In this document: positions 40,662 to 49,390 of the stretch, one piece after another | How the letters are laid out: each line of letters starts with the position of its first letter | Numbering within the stretch: position 1 is the stretch's first letter | Assembly: GCF_024734075.1 (NCBI RefSeq) | Contig: NZ_CP102850.1 | Location: 1,860,001-1,924,000, forward strand | Reading direction: 5' to 3' | Source of the DNA: Gordonia mangrovi | GTDB lineage: Bacteria; Actinomycetota; Actinomycetes; Mycobacteriales; Mycobacteriaceae | DNA length: 64,000 bases | Made by a program: the position numbers and the translations under genes | The notes under the pieces: model-generated | What the model saw: the letters and a program-made list of their open reading frames with translations, nothing else | The model's database searches: none | Told to the model about the DNA's origin: nothing

Positions 40662-41081
40662 ATGAAGACCATCCTCAACGTGATCTGGCTCCTGCTGTGC
40701 GGTGTGTGGATGGCGATCGGGTATGCAGTGGCCGGGATCATCTGTTTCATCCTGATCATCACCATCCCGTTCGGCATCGCGTCGTTCCGGATGGCCAACT
40801 ACGCGTTGTGGCCCTTCGGCCGCACCGTGGTCCGCAAACCCACCGCGGGTGCGATGTCGCTGATCGGCAACATCATCTGGCTCGTCGTGGCGGGCATCTG
40901 GCTGGCCATCGGCCACATCGTCACCGGCCTGGCGATGTGCCTGACCATCATCGGCATCCCGCTGGGCATCGCGAGTTTCAAGATGGTGCCGGTGTCGCTG
41001 CTGCCGCTCGGCGCCCAGATCGTCTCCACCGACAGCGACGTCGGCGCCGGTGGCGTCCCCGTGCAGCGACCGGCGTACTGA
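40662..41081 (+). CDS. YccF domain (DUF307) membrane protein
   Basis: 139 residues made of two YccF repeats (about 1-58 and 66-125). Each has a hydrophobic hairpin ending in a conserved turn: IITIPFGIASFRMANYALWP and IIGIPLGIASFKMVPVSLLP. Four transmembrane helices are expected. Function unknown. ATG at 40662, where the first repeat begins. It ends 86 nt before the SigK-controlled operon; its own promoter was not identified. Confidence 0.85.
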   Translation: MKTILNVIWLLLCGVWMAIGYAVAGIICFILIITIPFGIASFRMANYALWPFGRTVVRKPTAGAMSLIGNIIWLVVAGIWLAIGHIVTGLAMCLTIIGIPLGIASFKMVPVSLLPLGAQIVSTDSDVGAGGVPVQRPAY

Positions 41082-41133
41082 ATCGGCGATGACCACCCCG
41101 GACGGCTCGGTGGCAGGTCACAGCACGCTCGAC

Positions 41134-41160
41134 CCATCCGAACGGGTCCCGGTGCCGAAG
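41134..41160 (+). promoter_or_regulatory. SigK-type promoter of the sigK operon
   Basis: CCATCC (41134-41139) and CCGAAG (41155-41160) are spaced by 15 nt. This closely resembles the mycobacterial SigK promoter (CCATCC and CCGAAT hexamers). The ATG at 41168 lies 7 nt beyond the -10, so transcription would start at the start codon and the message would be leaderless. The same motif with the same spacing precedes 62134 and, inverted, 61921. Confidence 0.75.
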
Positions 41161-41167
41161 ACCGGAC

Positions 41168-42466
41168 ATGAGCAGAACTTCGTCCGGGTCAGTCGCGGTG
41201 ATCGGCAGTGGTGTCGCCGGGCTGACCGCAGCGCACCTGCTGGCCGACCAGCGCACCGTGACCCTTTTCGAAGCCGACGACCGCCTCGGTGGGCACGCCC
41301 ATACGCACGATGTGACGATGCCCGACGGGCAGGTGATCCCCGTCGACACCGGGTTCATCGTGCACAACGACCGCACCTACCCGACGCTGCTGCGCCTGTT
41401 CGCCGATCTCGATGTCGCGACCCAGGACACCGACATGTCGATGTCGGTGCGCTCGGAACTCACCGGCCTCGAGTACGCCGGGGCTCTCGGACTAGGTGGG
41501 TTGTTCCCCACCGCGCGCAACCTGACGCGCGGGCGCTACCTGATGATGCTCGGCGAGGTCACCCGCTTCCATCGCAGCGCCCGACGACTCCTCGACACCC
41601 CGGATTCCGACGAGCCGATCTCGGAATTCGTCGCCCGCGAACGCTTCTCCCCGTACTTCGTCGACAACTTTCTGGTCCCACTGGTGGCGGCCGTGTGGTC
41701 CTGTGACGCCGACCTCGCCGCCGAGTACCCGGCTCGCTACCTGTTCACCTTCCTCGAACACCACGGCATGCTGTCGGTGTTCGGCTCACCGACCTGGCGC
41801 ACCGTGGTCGGCGGGTCGGCGCGGTATGTGGCCAAGATCGCCGACCGGATCGATGCGACCGGCGGTAACGTGCGCCAGAACACTCGGGTCCGCGCGGTCG
41901 AATCCGACGACGACGGGGTCCGGGTCACCACCGACGCCGGGCACGAATCCTTCGATGCGGTGGTGGTCGCGACCCACCCGCATCAGGCGCTGGCCATGCT
42001 GACCCGGCCCACCGCTGCGCAACAACGCACTTTGGCCGCGATCCCCTACTCCGTCAAACACGCAGTGCTGCACAGTGACACATCGCTGCTGCCGAGAGCG
42101 CGCCGCGCGTGGGCGTCGTGGAACTACCAGATCCGCCCGGACGGGTCCGATGTCGCGGTCACCTACGACCTCACCCGACTCATGCGGCTGCCCACCGATC
42201 AGCCGCGCATGCTGGTGACGATGGGCCGCACCGATCTGGTCGACGAGTCCACGGTGATCGACGAGATGACCTACGAGCATCCGGTGTACACCAACGAATC
42301 CGTTGCTGCCCAGGCACTGCTGCCCGACGCGAACACCGACCGCATCGCGTTCGCCGGCGCCTACCACGGGTGGGGATTTCACGAAGACGGAGCCGTGTCC
42401 GGGCTGCGTGCCGCGCAGCATCTCGGCGCGACGTGGCCGGCCACCGAACCCGAGGTGTCGGTATGA
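41168..42466 (+). CDS. FAD-dependent oxidoreductase, amine-oxidase type (Rv0449c-like)
   Basis: 432 residues. Dinucleotide-binding motif VAVIGSGVAGLTAAHLLADQ at 9-28 with the ERxD-like FEADDRLGGHAHTH, and a C-terminal FAD-contact segment RIAFAGAYHGWGFHEDGAVSG near 396-416. Relatives are annotated NAD(P)-binding or flavin amine oxidases and occur next to DUF1365 and CFA-synthase-like genes in many bacteria. It is probably a lipid desaturase or reductase. First gene of a six-gene run; its stop overlaps the next start by 4 nt (ATGA). Preceded by a SigK-type promoter. Confidence 0.9.
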   Translation: MSRTSSGSVAVIGSGVAGLTAAHLLADQRTVTLFEADDRLGGHAHTHDVTMPDGQVIPVDTGFIVHNDRTYPTLLRLFADLDVATQDTDMSMSVRSELTGLEYAGALGLGGLFPTARNLTRGRYLMMLGEVTRFHRSARRLLDTPDSDEPISEFVARERFSPYFVDNFLVPLVAAVWSCDADLAAEYPARYLFTFLEHHGMLSVFGSPTWRTVVGGSARYVAKIADRIDATGGNVRQNTRVRAVESDDDGVRVTTDAGHESFDAVVVATHPHQALAMLTRPTAAQQRTLAAIPYSVKHAVLHSDTSLLPRARRAWASWNYQIRPDGSDVAVTYDLTRLMRLPTDQPRMLVTMGRTDLVDESTVIDEMTYEHPVYTNESVAAQALLPDANTDRIAFAGAYHGWGFHEDGAVSGLRAAQHLGATWPATEPEVSV

Positions 42467-43476
42467 CCGACACCCGCGTGCAGCCGATGTCCACCGCTCG
42501 CCCAGCTCGGTGGCCGAGCACCCGAGCCGCCCTGAATAGGTGGTCGAGTAGCGCCCGAGCCACCCCAAGCAGGTGGTCGAGTAACGCCCAAGCCACCCCA
42601 ACCAGGTGGTCGAGTAGCGCCCGAGCCGCTAGGCGAGGGCGCGTATCGAGACCACGTGACGAGACCGCGCCTCCCCCCACCCCGTCAATCGTGCCCACCC
42701 GTATCCGGCACGCCCGCACCTCACCGATCCGGCACGGGTTCACCCACCGCAGCGTGTCCTGGCTGATCGACGTCGATCACCCACCACGTCCCCGACGGTG
42801 GCTGCGGCCCTTCGCGCACTTTCGGCCCGCCGACCACTTTCCACACCCGAGCAGCCCCGACGACACATTGCGCAGCCGACTCGACACCCAGCTCGCCGCC
42901 GCCGACATCGCACCGCCCACCGGTCGGGTGGTGGCGCTGTTGTCACCGCGGGTGGCCGGGCATGTGTTCAATCCGCTCAGCGTGTACTGGTGCCACCATC
43001 GCAACGGGACGCTCGACGTCGTCGTCGCCGAGGTGCACAACACCTACGGCGAACGACACTGCTACGTGGTGCGTCCCGACGAGCACGGAGATGCACTGGT
43101 ACCCAAGGAGTTCTACGTTTCTCCGTTCAACGACGTGAACGGCACCTACCGACTGCACGTGCCGCCGCCGAGCGCCGACGGCCGGGTCGCGGTGTCGGTG
43201 ACCCTGCACCGTGAGGGCCAGGACCCGTTCACCGCATCCGTCGCCGGCCGGGCTCGTCCGGCCACCACGGCCGAGATCATCCGGACCCAGGTGCGCGCGC
43301 CGTTGGCCCCGCTGCTGGTGTCCGCACGAATCCGGGTGCACGGAATCCGACTGTGGCTCAAACGACTCCCCGTCATCGCACGCCCGGCCCACCGCACTTC
43401 CCTGACCACTGCCGGATGCACCACATCCGGCACCCCCGTCTCGCGAAAGGACGACCATGAACGCTCCGCTCCGTGA
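42463..43476 (+). CDS. DUF1365 protein with repeat-derived N-terminal extension
   Basis: 337 residues. The DUF1365 domain occupies about residues 85-325: RHARTSPIRHGFTHRSVSWL, VALLSPRVAGHVFNPLSVYW, HNTYGERHCYV and KEFYVSPFNDVNGTYRL. The family accompanies CFA-synthase-like methyltransferases and may act in lipid modification; the activity is unknown. The first 65 residues are unlike the family. They come from a dispersed repeat and contain 11-residue units RWSSSARATPS, RWSSNAQATPT, RWSSSARAARR. The ATG overlaps the previous stop (ATGA). An internal start after the repeat cannot be excluded. Rv0448c is the syntenic homologue. Confidence 0.85.
   Translation: MTDTRVQPMSTARPARWPSTRAALNRWSSSARATPSRWSSNAQATPTRWSSSARAARRGRVSRPRDETAPPPTPSIVPTRIRHARTSPIRHGFTHRSVSWLIDVDHPPRPRRWLRPFAHFRPADHFPHPSSPDDTLRSRLDTQLAAADIAPPTGRVVALLSPRVAGHVFNPLSVYWCHHRNGTLDVVVAEVHNTYGERHCYVVRPDEHGDALVPKEFYVSPFNDVNGTYRLHVPPPSADGRVAVSVTLHREGQDPFTASVAGRARPATTAEIIRTQVRAPLAPLLVSARIRVHGIRLWLKRLPVIARPAHRTSLTTAGCTTSGTPVSRKDDHERSAP
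42509..42652 (+). repeat. Tandem dispersed-repeat array inside the DUF1365 reading frame
   Basis: Units starting GGTGGTCGAGTA at 42539, 42572 and 42605 are 33 nt apart, exactly 11 codons, with a degenerate unit at 42509 and a full-length ending at 42605-42652 (closing CGTATCGAGACC). The array belongs to the intergenic dispersed repeat family but is read through without a stop or frameshift. Confidence 0.85.
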
Positions 43477-44812
43477 CCTCTCCGGCGACTCCGCCGACCA
43501 TCGCACCCCCGACGACACCGACAGCACCGCATCCGATCTGACGCCCGCCGAGGCTGCGCGTTGGCCGGACGTCGCGCAGCCGCCACGAGGACGAACCACC
43601 GCCATCCGAAGCGCTGCGGCCGCCCGACTGTTCCGCCATGCCGTACGCGGCGTGGATGTCCGGGTCGAGCTGCCCGACGGCACCGTGCTGGGCAACCACG
43701 GCGATCGGGTGCTGCCACGGATGATCATTCGCCGACCGGTCGAGTTCGCCCGGCGGGTGGGTGCCGGCGGCTTGATCGGCTTCGGGGAGTCATACATGGC
43801 CGGCGACTGGACCACCGACGACCTGGTCGGTGTCCTGACGCCGTTCGCCACTCGGGTGGCGCGGCTCGTGCCGCGGCCCCTGCAGACGCTGCGTTCCGTC
43901 GTCCTGCCGAAACATCCGGAATCAGAAGAGAATTCCACCAAGAACACGCGGCGCAACATCGCCCGTCACTACGACCTGTCCAACGATCTGTTCGCGCTGT
44001 TCCTCGACGAGACGATGACCTACTCGAGCGCACTGTTCGCCGACCTCGAACGCGGGACCCGGCCGCCGTGGTCGGATCTGGAAGCCGCGCAGCACCGCAA
44101 GATCGATCGGCTGTTGGATGCCGCCGGGGTCGGCCCGGGTACTCGTCTGCTCGAGATCGGCACCGGCTGGGGCGAGTTGTGCCTGCGTGCCGCCGCCCGT
44201 GGTGCGACGGTCCGCTCGGTCACCCTGTCGTCGGAGCAGCAGGCCCTCGCCCGCCAACGAGTCGCCCGGGCCGGCGTCGCCGATCGCGTCCAGATCGATC
44301 TGTGCGACTACCGCGCGGTGCGGGGTGAGTACGACGCGGTGGTGTCGGTGGAGATGATCGAGGCCGTCGGCGAAAAGTACTGGCCGATCTACTTCCAGAC
44401 GATAGACCGCGTGCTGGCACCGGGCGGTCGAGTCGCCATCCAGGCGATCACCATGCCGCACGACCGGATGGTCGCCTCCCGCAGCACCTACACCTGGGTG
44501 CACAAATATATCTTCCCCGGCGGCCAGTTGACCTCGCTGAAAGCCCTCGACGCGGTGACCCGCCGCCACACCTCACTGCGCCTCACCGAACGCGCGGCGA
44601 TGGGCCGGCACTACGCCGAGACGCTGCGCCTGTGGCGGGAACGGTTCACCGCGCGCCGCGGCGAGGTCGCCGCGCTCGGATTCGACACCACCTTCCGGCG
44701 CATGTGGGAGTTCTACCTCGCCTACTCCGAGGCCGGCTTCCGGGCCGGCTATCTGGACGTTCGCCAGCTCGTCTTCACCCGGGACGCACCCCGACAAAGG
44801 GGCCGACGATGA
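43457..44812 (+). CDS. ufaA1: CFA-synthase-family SAM methyltransferase, UfaA1-like
   Basis: 451 residues. N-terminal lipid-binding part about 1-160, then RNIARHYDLSNDLFALFLDE near 171-190, motif I LLEIGTGWGELCLRAAARG near 229-247, SVEMIEAVGEKYW near 298-310 and a C-terminal MWEFYLAYSEAGFRAGYLDV. It transfers a methyl or methylene group to unsaturated acyl chains in lipids. M. tuberculosis UfaA1 (Rv0447c) holds the same place in the sigK operon and has been reported to make tuberculostearic acid. Start overlaps the DUF1365 stop by 20 nt; the DUF1295 gene overlaps its end by 4 nt. Confidence 0.88.
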   Translation: MNAPLRDLSGDSADHRTPDDTDSTASDLTPAEAARWPDVAQPPRGRTTAIRSAAAARLFRHAVRGVDVRVELPDGTVLGNHGDRVLPRMIIRRPVEFARRVGAGGLIGFGESYMAGDWTTDDLVGVLTPFATRVARLVPRPLQTLRSVVLPKHPESEENSTKNTRRNIARHYDLSNDLFALFLDETMTYSSALFADLERGTRPPWSDLEAAQHRKIDRLLDAAGVGPGTRLLEIGTGWGELCLRAAARGATVRSVTLSSEQQALARQRVARAGVADRVQIDLCDYRAVRGEYDAVVSVEMIEAVGEKYWPIYFQTIDRVLAPGGRVAIQAITMPHDRMVASRSTYTWVHKYIFPGGQLTSLKALDAVTRRHTSLRLTERAAMGRHYAETLRLWRERFTARRGEVAALGFDTTFRRMWEFYLAYSEAGFRAGYLDVRQLVFTRDAPRQRGRR

Positions 44813-45633
44813 TCCCGGGCATCTCGCCTTGGGCGGCATTCGGGATCATCACCGCGGCGGCGCTGATCTTCCTGGTGGTGCTGCACGGCGTCACGATGGC
44901 GATCGGCCATCGCATCGGCCGCTACAACGTGGTCGACGTGTCGTGGGGGCTCGGCTTCGTCGGGATCTCCTGGCTGGCACTGATCCTCGGTCCCGGCGAT
45001 GCCACCCGACGCTGGCTGCTCGCCGCGCTCGTCAGCGTGTGGGGTCTGCGGCTGAGCTGGCACATGTATCAGAAGTCGGCCGGCAAGGGCGAGGACCCCC
45101 GCTACACCGAGATGCTGGAACGCGCCGGCGGCTCCGGCGTCGCCGTCGTGGCCCGCAAGATCTTTGCCACCCAGGGCATCTCACAGTGGTTCGTGTCGCT
45201 GCCGATCCAGGTCTCGGCGGTGGTCGGCGCCACCACCGGCGTGTGGACCGTCGTGCTGGTCGCCGGAGTCGCGCTGTGGTTGGTGGGCTTCACCTTCGAA
45301 GCCGTCGGCGACGCCCAGCTGCGCCGGTTCAAGGCCGACCCGGCGAACAAGGGCAAGATCATGGACCGCGGCCTGTGGTCGTGGACGCGCCATCCCAACT
45401 ATTTCGGCGACTCCAGCGTGTGGTGGGGTGTGTGGCTGATCGCGGCCAGCAGCTGGCCCGGAGTCTTGACCGTGCTGTCGCCGGTGGCGATGACCTACTT
45501 CCTGGTCTACGCGACCGGCGCGCGGCTGCTCGAGCAATCGATGAGCAAACGACCCGGGTACCCCGAGTATCAGGAGCGCACCTCGTACTTCCTGCCGCTG
45601 CCGCCGCGAACACGGGCGGGGTCCGCGCCATGA
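44809..45633 (+). CDS. DUF1295 membrane protein (steroid 5-alpha-reductase-like)
   Basis: 274 residues with about seven transmembrane helices. The C-terminal part has the DUF1295 signature GLWSWTRHPNYFGDSSVWWG near 187-206 and a terminal SKRPGYPEYQERTSYFLPLP. The fold is shared with steroid 5-alpha-reductases and isoprenylcysteine methyltransferases, so an NADPH-dependent reductase acting on a lipid double bond is plausible. Rv0446c is syntenic. Starts within the methyltransferase stop (ATGA) and its own stop overlaps an ATG in the sigK frame. Confidence 0.88.
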   Translation: MIPGISPWAAFGIITAAALIFLVVLHGVTMAIGHRIGRYNVVDVSWGLGFVGISWLALILGPGDATRRWLLAALVSVWGLRLSWHMYQKSAGKGEDPRYTEMLERAGGSGVAVVARKIFATQGISQWFVSLPIQVSAVVGATTGVWTVVLVAGVALWLVGFTFEAVGDAQLRRFKADPANKGKIMDRGLWSWTRHPNYFGDSSVWWGVWLIAASSWPGVLTVLSPVAMTYFLVYATGARLLEQSMSKRPGYPEYQERTSYFLPLPPRTRAGSAP

Positions 45634-45686
45634 TGCTGCTCGCACCCGGCGGGTCGGCGCCCGGCCGGGTCGGGGCGGGCAAGTCG

Positions 45687-45715
45687 TTGAGGGTCGGCCG
45701 CCCGCCTACTAGGCT
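45687..45715 (+). promoter_or_regulatory. Internal housekeeping-type promoter before sigK
   Basis: TTGAGG (45687-45692) and TAGGCT (45710-45715) are spaced by 17 nt. Initiation near 45722 would give a leader of about 22 nt before the GTG at 45744. This could supply basal SigK independent of the upstream SigK-type promoter. Confidence 0.45.
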
Positions 45716-45743
45716 GATCGACGATGACGACCGAGTGTGCGCG

Positions 45744-46316
45744 GTGACCGCAGATCCCGCATCCGACGTGGCCGTGCTGCCGGCCCTGCTCGATCGGATC
45801 GCGACCGGCGACTCCGAGGCCTTTGCACGCTTCTATGACCTGACCTGTGACCGTGTGTACGGCATGGTGTTGCGGGTGTTGCGCGACCCCGGGTTCAGCG
45901 AGGAGACCACCCAGGAGGTGTTCCTGCAGGTGTGGCGTTCGGCGCACTCGTTTGATCCCCACGCCGGGTCGGCGCTGTCCTGGCTGATCACCCTCGCCCA
46001 CCGCCGCGCCGTGGACCGGGTGCGGTCGGAGTCGGCCGCCACGCGGCGCGACGTCAACTACGGCCTGGCCGGCATCCCGTCGACCTTCGACGAGGTCACC
46101 GAGGCCGTCGAGTCCCGTGAGGTCACCCGCGAGGTGATCGGCTGCTTGGAGACACTAACCGACGTGCAGCGTCAGTCCGTGGACCTCGCCTACTATCACG
46201 GCCTCACCTATCGGGAGGTCGCCGAACGTCTCTCTGTCGCCTTGCCGACCATCAAATCGCGCATCCGCGACGGCCTCAAGCGGCTGCGACAGTGTCTGGG
46301 GGATCGTGATGCCTGA
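45744..46316 (+). CDS. sigK: ECF sigma factor SigK
   Basis: 190 residues (M. tuberculosis SigK has 187). Region 2 contains ARFYDLTCDRVYGMVLRVLR near 25-44 and QEVFLQVWRSAHSF near 54-67; region 4 contains LAYYHGLTYREVAERLSVAL near 149-168 followed by the TIKSRIRDGLKRLR recognition helix. GTG at 45744 is taken from family length; an in-frame ATG at 45630 overlaps the previous stop and would add 38 unconserved residues. The upstream five genes and rskA downstream reproduce the mycobacterial locus. Activity is held by RskA. Confidence 0.9.
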   Translation: MTADPASDVAVLPALLDRIATGDSEAFARFYDLTCDRVYGMVLRVLRDPGFSEETTQEVFLQVWRSAHSFDPHAGSALSWLITLAHRRAVDRVRSESAATRRDVNYGLAGIPSTFDEVTEAVESREVTREVIGCLETLTDVQRQSVDLAYYHGLTYREVAERLSVALPTIKSRIRDGLKRLRQCLGDRDA

Positions 46317-47055
46317 CGACGAACTCCTCGATCTCGCCCCTGTGGTGGGCCTCGACGCCCTGGACGCTGCCGAACTCGCCGAGCTGCAGGGCCGCCTGGA
46401 CGCCGAGACGCCCGAGGTCCGCGCGGCATTCGACCGGCAGGTGGCCGCCACGCGGGAGGCGATGGCCGGTGTCAGCCACGTGACCGCGACGACGCCCCCC
46501 GAGACGTTGCGCGACCGGGTGCTCGCCGCCGCACGCGCCGAGGCCGAGCCGGCGACGAGCGCCACCGACGAGGCCCAGCCGACCGCGACGGTGATCCCGC
46601 TGCATCGCCGGCGCCGCCTGATGTATGCCGCCGCCGCGGCTGTGGTGGCCGTGGCCATCGGTGCCATCGGTTGGGTGGTCGGCGTCGCCACGACCTCCGA
46701 GGACTCATCCCCACAAACCGCCGAGCAGGTGTTCGCGGCAAAGGACGTGCGCACCTCCTCGGGTGATGTCGCGACCGGCCGCGCGACGGTCACGTATTCA
46801 CCGACCGCAGACGCGGGCGTGTTGGTGATGAACGACGTCCCGCCACCTGAGCCGGGCACGGTCTATCAGATGTGGCTGGTCGGTCCGACCGGCGAAACGT
46901 CGGCGGGCACGATGACCGACCAGGACGTCGCGCCATCGACCACCGCGGTGATCGACGGCCTCGGTGACGCCACCGCCCTGGCCTTCACCGTCGAACCACC
47001 CGGCGGGTCGACCCAACCCACCGGCCCCCTCGTGGCCGAGTTGCCGTTGAGCTGA
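46309..47055 (+). CDS. rskA: Anti-sigma-K factor RskA
   Basis: 248 residues. Cytosolic N-terminal anti-sigma domain about 1-95 (LLDLAPVVGLDALDAAELAE), one transmembrane helix about 105-128 (LMYAAAAAVVAVAIGAIGWV) and an extracytoplasmic RskA domain about 140-248 (VLVMNDVPPPEPGTVYQMWL). It binds SigK and is released by regulated proteolysis (Rip1 type) in mycobacteria. ATG at 46309 with GGGGGA upstream; GTG at 46306 is the alternative. Overlaps the sigK end by 8 nt. Whether it is functional cannot be told; no known inactivating change is obvious. Confidence 0.9.
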   Translation: MPDDELLDLAPVVGLDALDAAELAELQGRLDAETPEVRAAFDRQVAATREAMAGVSHVTATTPPETLRDRVLAAARAEAEPATSATDEAQPTATVIPLHRRRRLMYAAAAAVVAVAIGAIGWVVGVATTSEDSSPQTAEQVFAAKDVRTSSGDVATGRATVTYSPTADAGVLVMNDVPPPEPGTVYQMWLVGPTGETSAGTMTDQDVAPSTTAVIDGLGDATALAFTVEPPGGSTQPTGPLVAELPLS

Positions 47056-47070
47056 TCAGAACAGGTCACC

Positions 47071-47202
47071 GGTCTCGATACGGCACTCGCCTGGCGGCTC
47101 GCACCTACTCGACCAGCATGTGTCACCCCACACGCCCGACACGGCACCCCCTGCTGGTCGAGTAGCCGACGAGCCGCCAGGCGAGCGGGCGTATCGAGAC
47201 CG
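47071..47202. repeat. Inverted pair of dispersed repeats between rskA and ligB
   Basis: Units 47071-47118 and about 47153-47202 are reverse complements with about 41 paired bases in three blocks (12, 16 and 13 bp), around a 34-nt loop. They fill the gap between two convergent genes and can form a very long hairpin able to end transcription from both sides. Nothing else is seen in these 158 nt. Confidence 0.8.
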
Positions 47203-47213
47203 CGGTTGGAGCC

Positions 47214-48743
47214 TCAGTCGCCGGCCGGCAGCAAGGCGCGGATCGAATCGATGGTGTCGGCGTCGTCGGCGGTCTTGTCCGGGCGATACCGCACGACTCG
47301 GGCGAACCGCAGCGCCAGACCCCCTGGGTAGCGCGAACTGCGCTGCACGCCATCGAGTTCGATCTCCACCACGATCTCCGGCCGCAGGTACATCGTGTAG
47401 GAGTCGCGGTGGCTCTCGTGTTTCGGGAACTCGTCGGTCTGCCACTGCAGCAGCGCGTCGGTGAGACCTTTGAACGTCTTGCCGACCATCACCGGCCGCC
47501 CGCCGTCAGGGTCGCGCGCACCGAGGTGCAGATTCGACAGGAAGCCGGTCCGGCGACCCGAGCCCCACTCCGCGCCGAGCACCACCAGGTCGAAGGTGTG
47601 CACCGGTTTGACCTTCTGCCAGGTCTTCCCGCGCCGACCCGCCGCGTACGGCCCGGTCAGCGACTTCACCATCACACCCTCGTGGCCGGCGTCGAGCGCA
47701 GCATCGAGATGGCGTTGCGCCTGCTCGACGCTGGGATTGACCACCGACGGGATGCGCAGATCCGGGGCGAGCGCGGTCAACGCGTCGAGCCGGTCGGTCA
47801 GCGGCCGGTCGATGAGGTCGACGCCGTCGAGGTGCAGACAGTCGAAGAAGAACGGCCGCAGCAGCGCCGTGGGATCGTCGTCGGCCACCCCGGCCGAACC
47901 GAACCGACTCATGGTGTCCTGGAACGGACGCGGCCGACCATCGGCGTCCAGGGTGAGCGTCTCACCGTCGAGGATCACCGTGTCGCAGGGGAGCCTGCGT
48001 GCCACGTCGACGATGTCGGGGACCGCCGCGGTGATGTCACGCAGGCTGCGGGTGTAGACCCGCACCTCGTCGCCGCGGCGATGCACCTGCACCCGTGCGC
48101 CGTCGAGTTTGAAGTCCACCACCAGATCTGGGCCCAGCGAGGTGACCGCATCCGCCAGCGAGTCGGCGGGCGTGGCCAACATCGGTGCCACCGCACGCCC
48201 CACCTGCAACCCCACGGCCGCGAGCTCGTCGGCACCACCGTGGACGGCGATCGACGCGGTCTCGGGCAGCGACCCGGTCAGCATGTGAGCCCGCCGAACC
48301 AGGTCGAGCGGCTGCCCGGATGCCGCCGCGATCGCGTCGACCATCACGCCGGCCAACGCCCCTTGTCGGAGTTCGCCGGTCATCAGTCGGCGCAGGAACT
48401 GCTGTTCGGATTCGGTGGCGGCGGCGAACAGCTCCGTCATGAGTTCCCGCCGCAAGGTCGTCGATCCCGGGCCGCGGGCCCCGGCCAGCCGGTCGAAGAC
48501 TTCGTCCACCCCGTCGACGGTCAGCGTCGGTTCCACCGCGGGCGGGCCCACCAGCGACGTCAGCGAACGCCAGCCCACCCCGAGGCGGCCCTGCCCGATG
48601 ATCCCGGACAACCAGGCCACCACGATGGGGATCTCATCGGCCGACGCAGCATCGAGCAGCGCCCCGAGTTCCGCGGATTTGACCTTGCGGGATCGGGTAG
48701 CGGCGACGGCCGCCGAGGTGTCGACGACCCGGGAGAGTTCCAT
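47214..48743 (-). CDS. ligB: ATP-dependent DNA ligase (LigB type)
   Basis: 509 residues (mycobacterial LigB about 507). The nucleotidyl-transfer motif I KLDGARVQVHR near 213-223 holds the AMP-accepting Lys in FKLDG; motif III is FFFDCLHLDG, motif IV EGVMVKS near 360 and motif V TWQKVKP near 377. An N-terminal DNA-binding domain precedes the ATPase domain and a C-terminal OB fold follows. Joins nicks using ATP, probably as a non-essential repair ligase beside NAD-dependent LigA. ATG at 48743. Confidence 0.93.
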   Translation of the reverse strand: MELSRVVDTSAAVAATRSRKVKSAELGALLDAASADEIPIVVAWLSGIIGQGRLGVGWRSLTSLVGPPAVEPTLTVDGVDEVFDRLAGARGPGSTTLRRELMTELFAAATESEQQFLRRLMTGELRQGALAGVMVDAIAAASGQPLDLVRRAHMLTGSLPETASIAVHGGADELAAVGLQVGRAVAPMLATPADSLADAVTSLGPDLVVDFKLDGARVQVHRRGDEVRVYTRSLRDITAAVPDIVDVARRLPCDTVILDGETLTLDADGRPRPFQDTMSRFGSAGVADDDPTALLRPFFFDCLHLDGVDLIDRPLTDRLDALTALAPDLRIPSVVNPSVEQAQRHLDAALDAGHEGVMVKSLTGPYAAGRRGKTWQKVKPVHTFDLVVLGAEWGSGRRTGFLSNLHLGARDPDGGRPVMVGKTFKGLTDALLQWQTDEFPKHESHRDSYTMYLRPEIVVEIELDGVQRSSRYPGGLALRFARVVRYRPDKTADDADTIDSIRALLPAGD

Positions 48744-48763
48744 CGTTGCCGACGGTACTCTGA

Positions 48764-49390
48764 TCAGCTGCCGCGCTTGATCCACTCCTCGAGGTGCGGC
48801 GACTCGGTGCCGACGGTGGTGCCGTCGCCGTGACCGGTGTAGACCTTCGTCTCCGGATCGAGGGTGAAGATCTTCTCCTGGATGGAGGCGATGATGGTCG
48901 GGAAGTCGGAATACGAACGCCCGGTCGCACCGGGCCCACCCTGGAACAGGGTGTCACCGGAGAACAGGACGCCGGCTTCCGGCGCGTAGACCACCGACGA
49001 CCCCGGCGAATGTCCGGGCGTATTGATCACCGTGAGCGACGTTCCCGCGATCTGGACCTGCTGGCCGTCCTCGAGGTCCTGATGGGTGACGTCGGGATGC
49101 GTCTCGTTCCACAGCATGTCGTCACCCGGGTGCAGCAGGATCGGCGCTCCGGTCGCCTCCGACAGCTCCGGCGCCACGGTGATGTGATCGTTGTGGCCGT
49201 GGGTCAGCAGGATCGCCTTCACCGTCCGGTCACCCACCACGTCGAGGATCGGCTTGGCGGAGTGGGCGGCGTCGATGATGACGACCTCGGAGTCGTCGCC
49301 GACGATCCAGATGTTGTTGTCGACATCCCAGGAACCGCCGTCGAGCTCGAACTTCCCGGAGGTGATGACATTCTCGATCTGCAACGCCAT
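48764..49390 (-). CDS. Metallo-beta-lactamase-fold hydrolase next to mscR (Rv2260-like)
   Basis: 208 residues. Zinc-binding motif LLTHGHNDHIT near 64-74 (HxHxDH), further ligands at TPGHSPGSSV near 131-140, GDTLFQGGPGATGRSYSDFP and the final YTGHGDGTTVGTE. This glyoxalase-II-like subgroup lies next to mscR in mycobacteria and probably hydrolyses the S-formylmycothiol formed in formaldehyde oxidation. ATG overlaps the mscR stop (TGATG), showing coupled expression. Confidence 0.9.
   Translation of the reverse strand: MALQIENVITSGKFELDGGSWDVDNNIWIVGDDSEVVIIDAAHSAKPILDVVGDRTVKAILLTHGHNDHITVAPELSEATGAPILLHPGDDMLWNETHPDVTHQDLEDGQQVQIAGTSLTVINTPGHSPGSSVVYAPEAGVLFSGDTLFQGGPGATGRSYSDFPTIIASIQEKIFTLDPETKVYTGHGDGTTVGTESPHLEEWIKRGS

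Noticed and set aside
42109..42462. N-terminal extension of the DUF1365 frame upstream of 42463
   Set aside because: It overlaps the FAD oxidoreductase gene entirely, and the ATGA junction at 42463 is the natural start.
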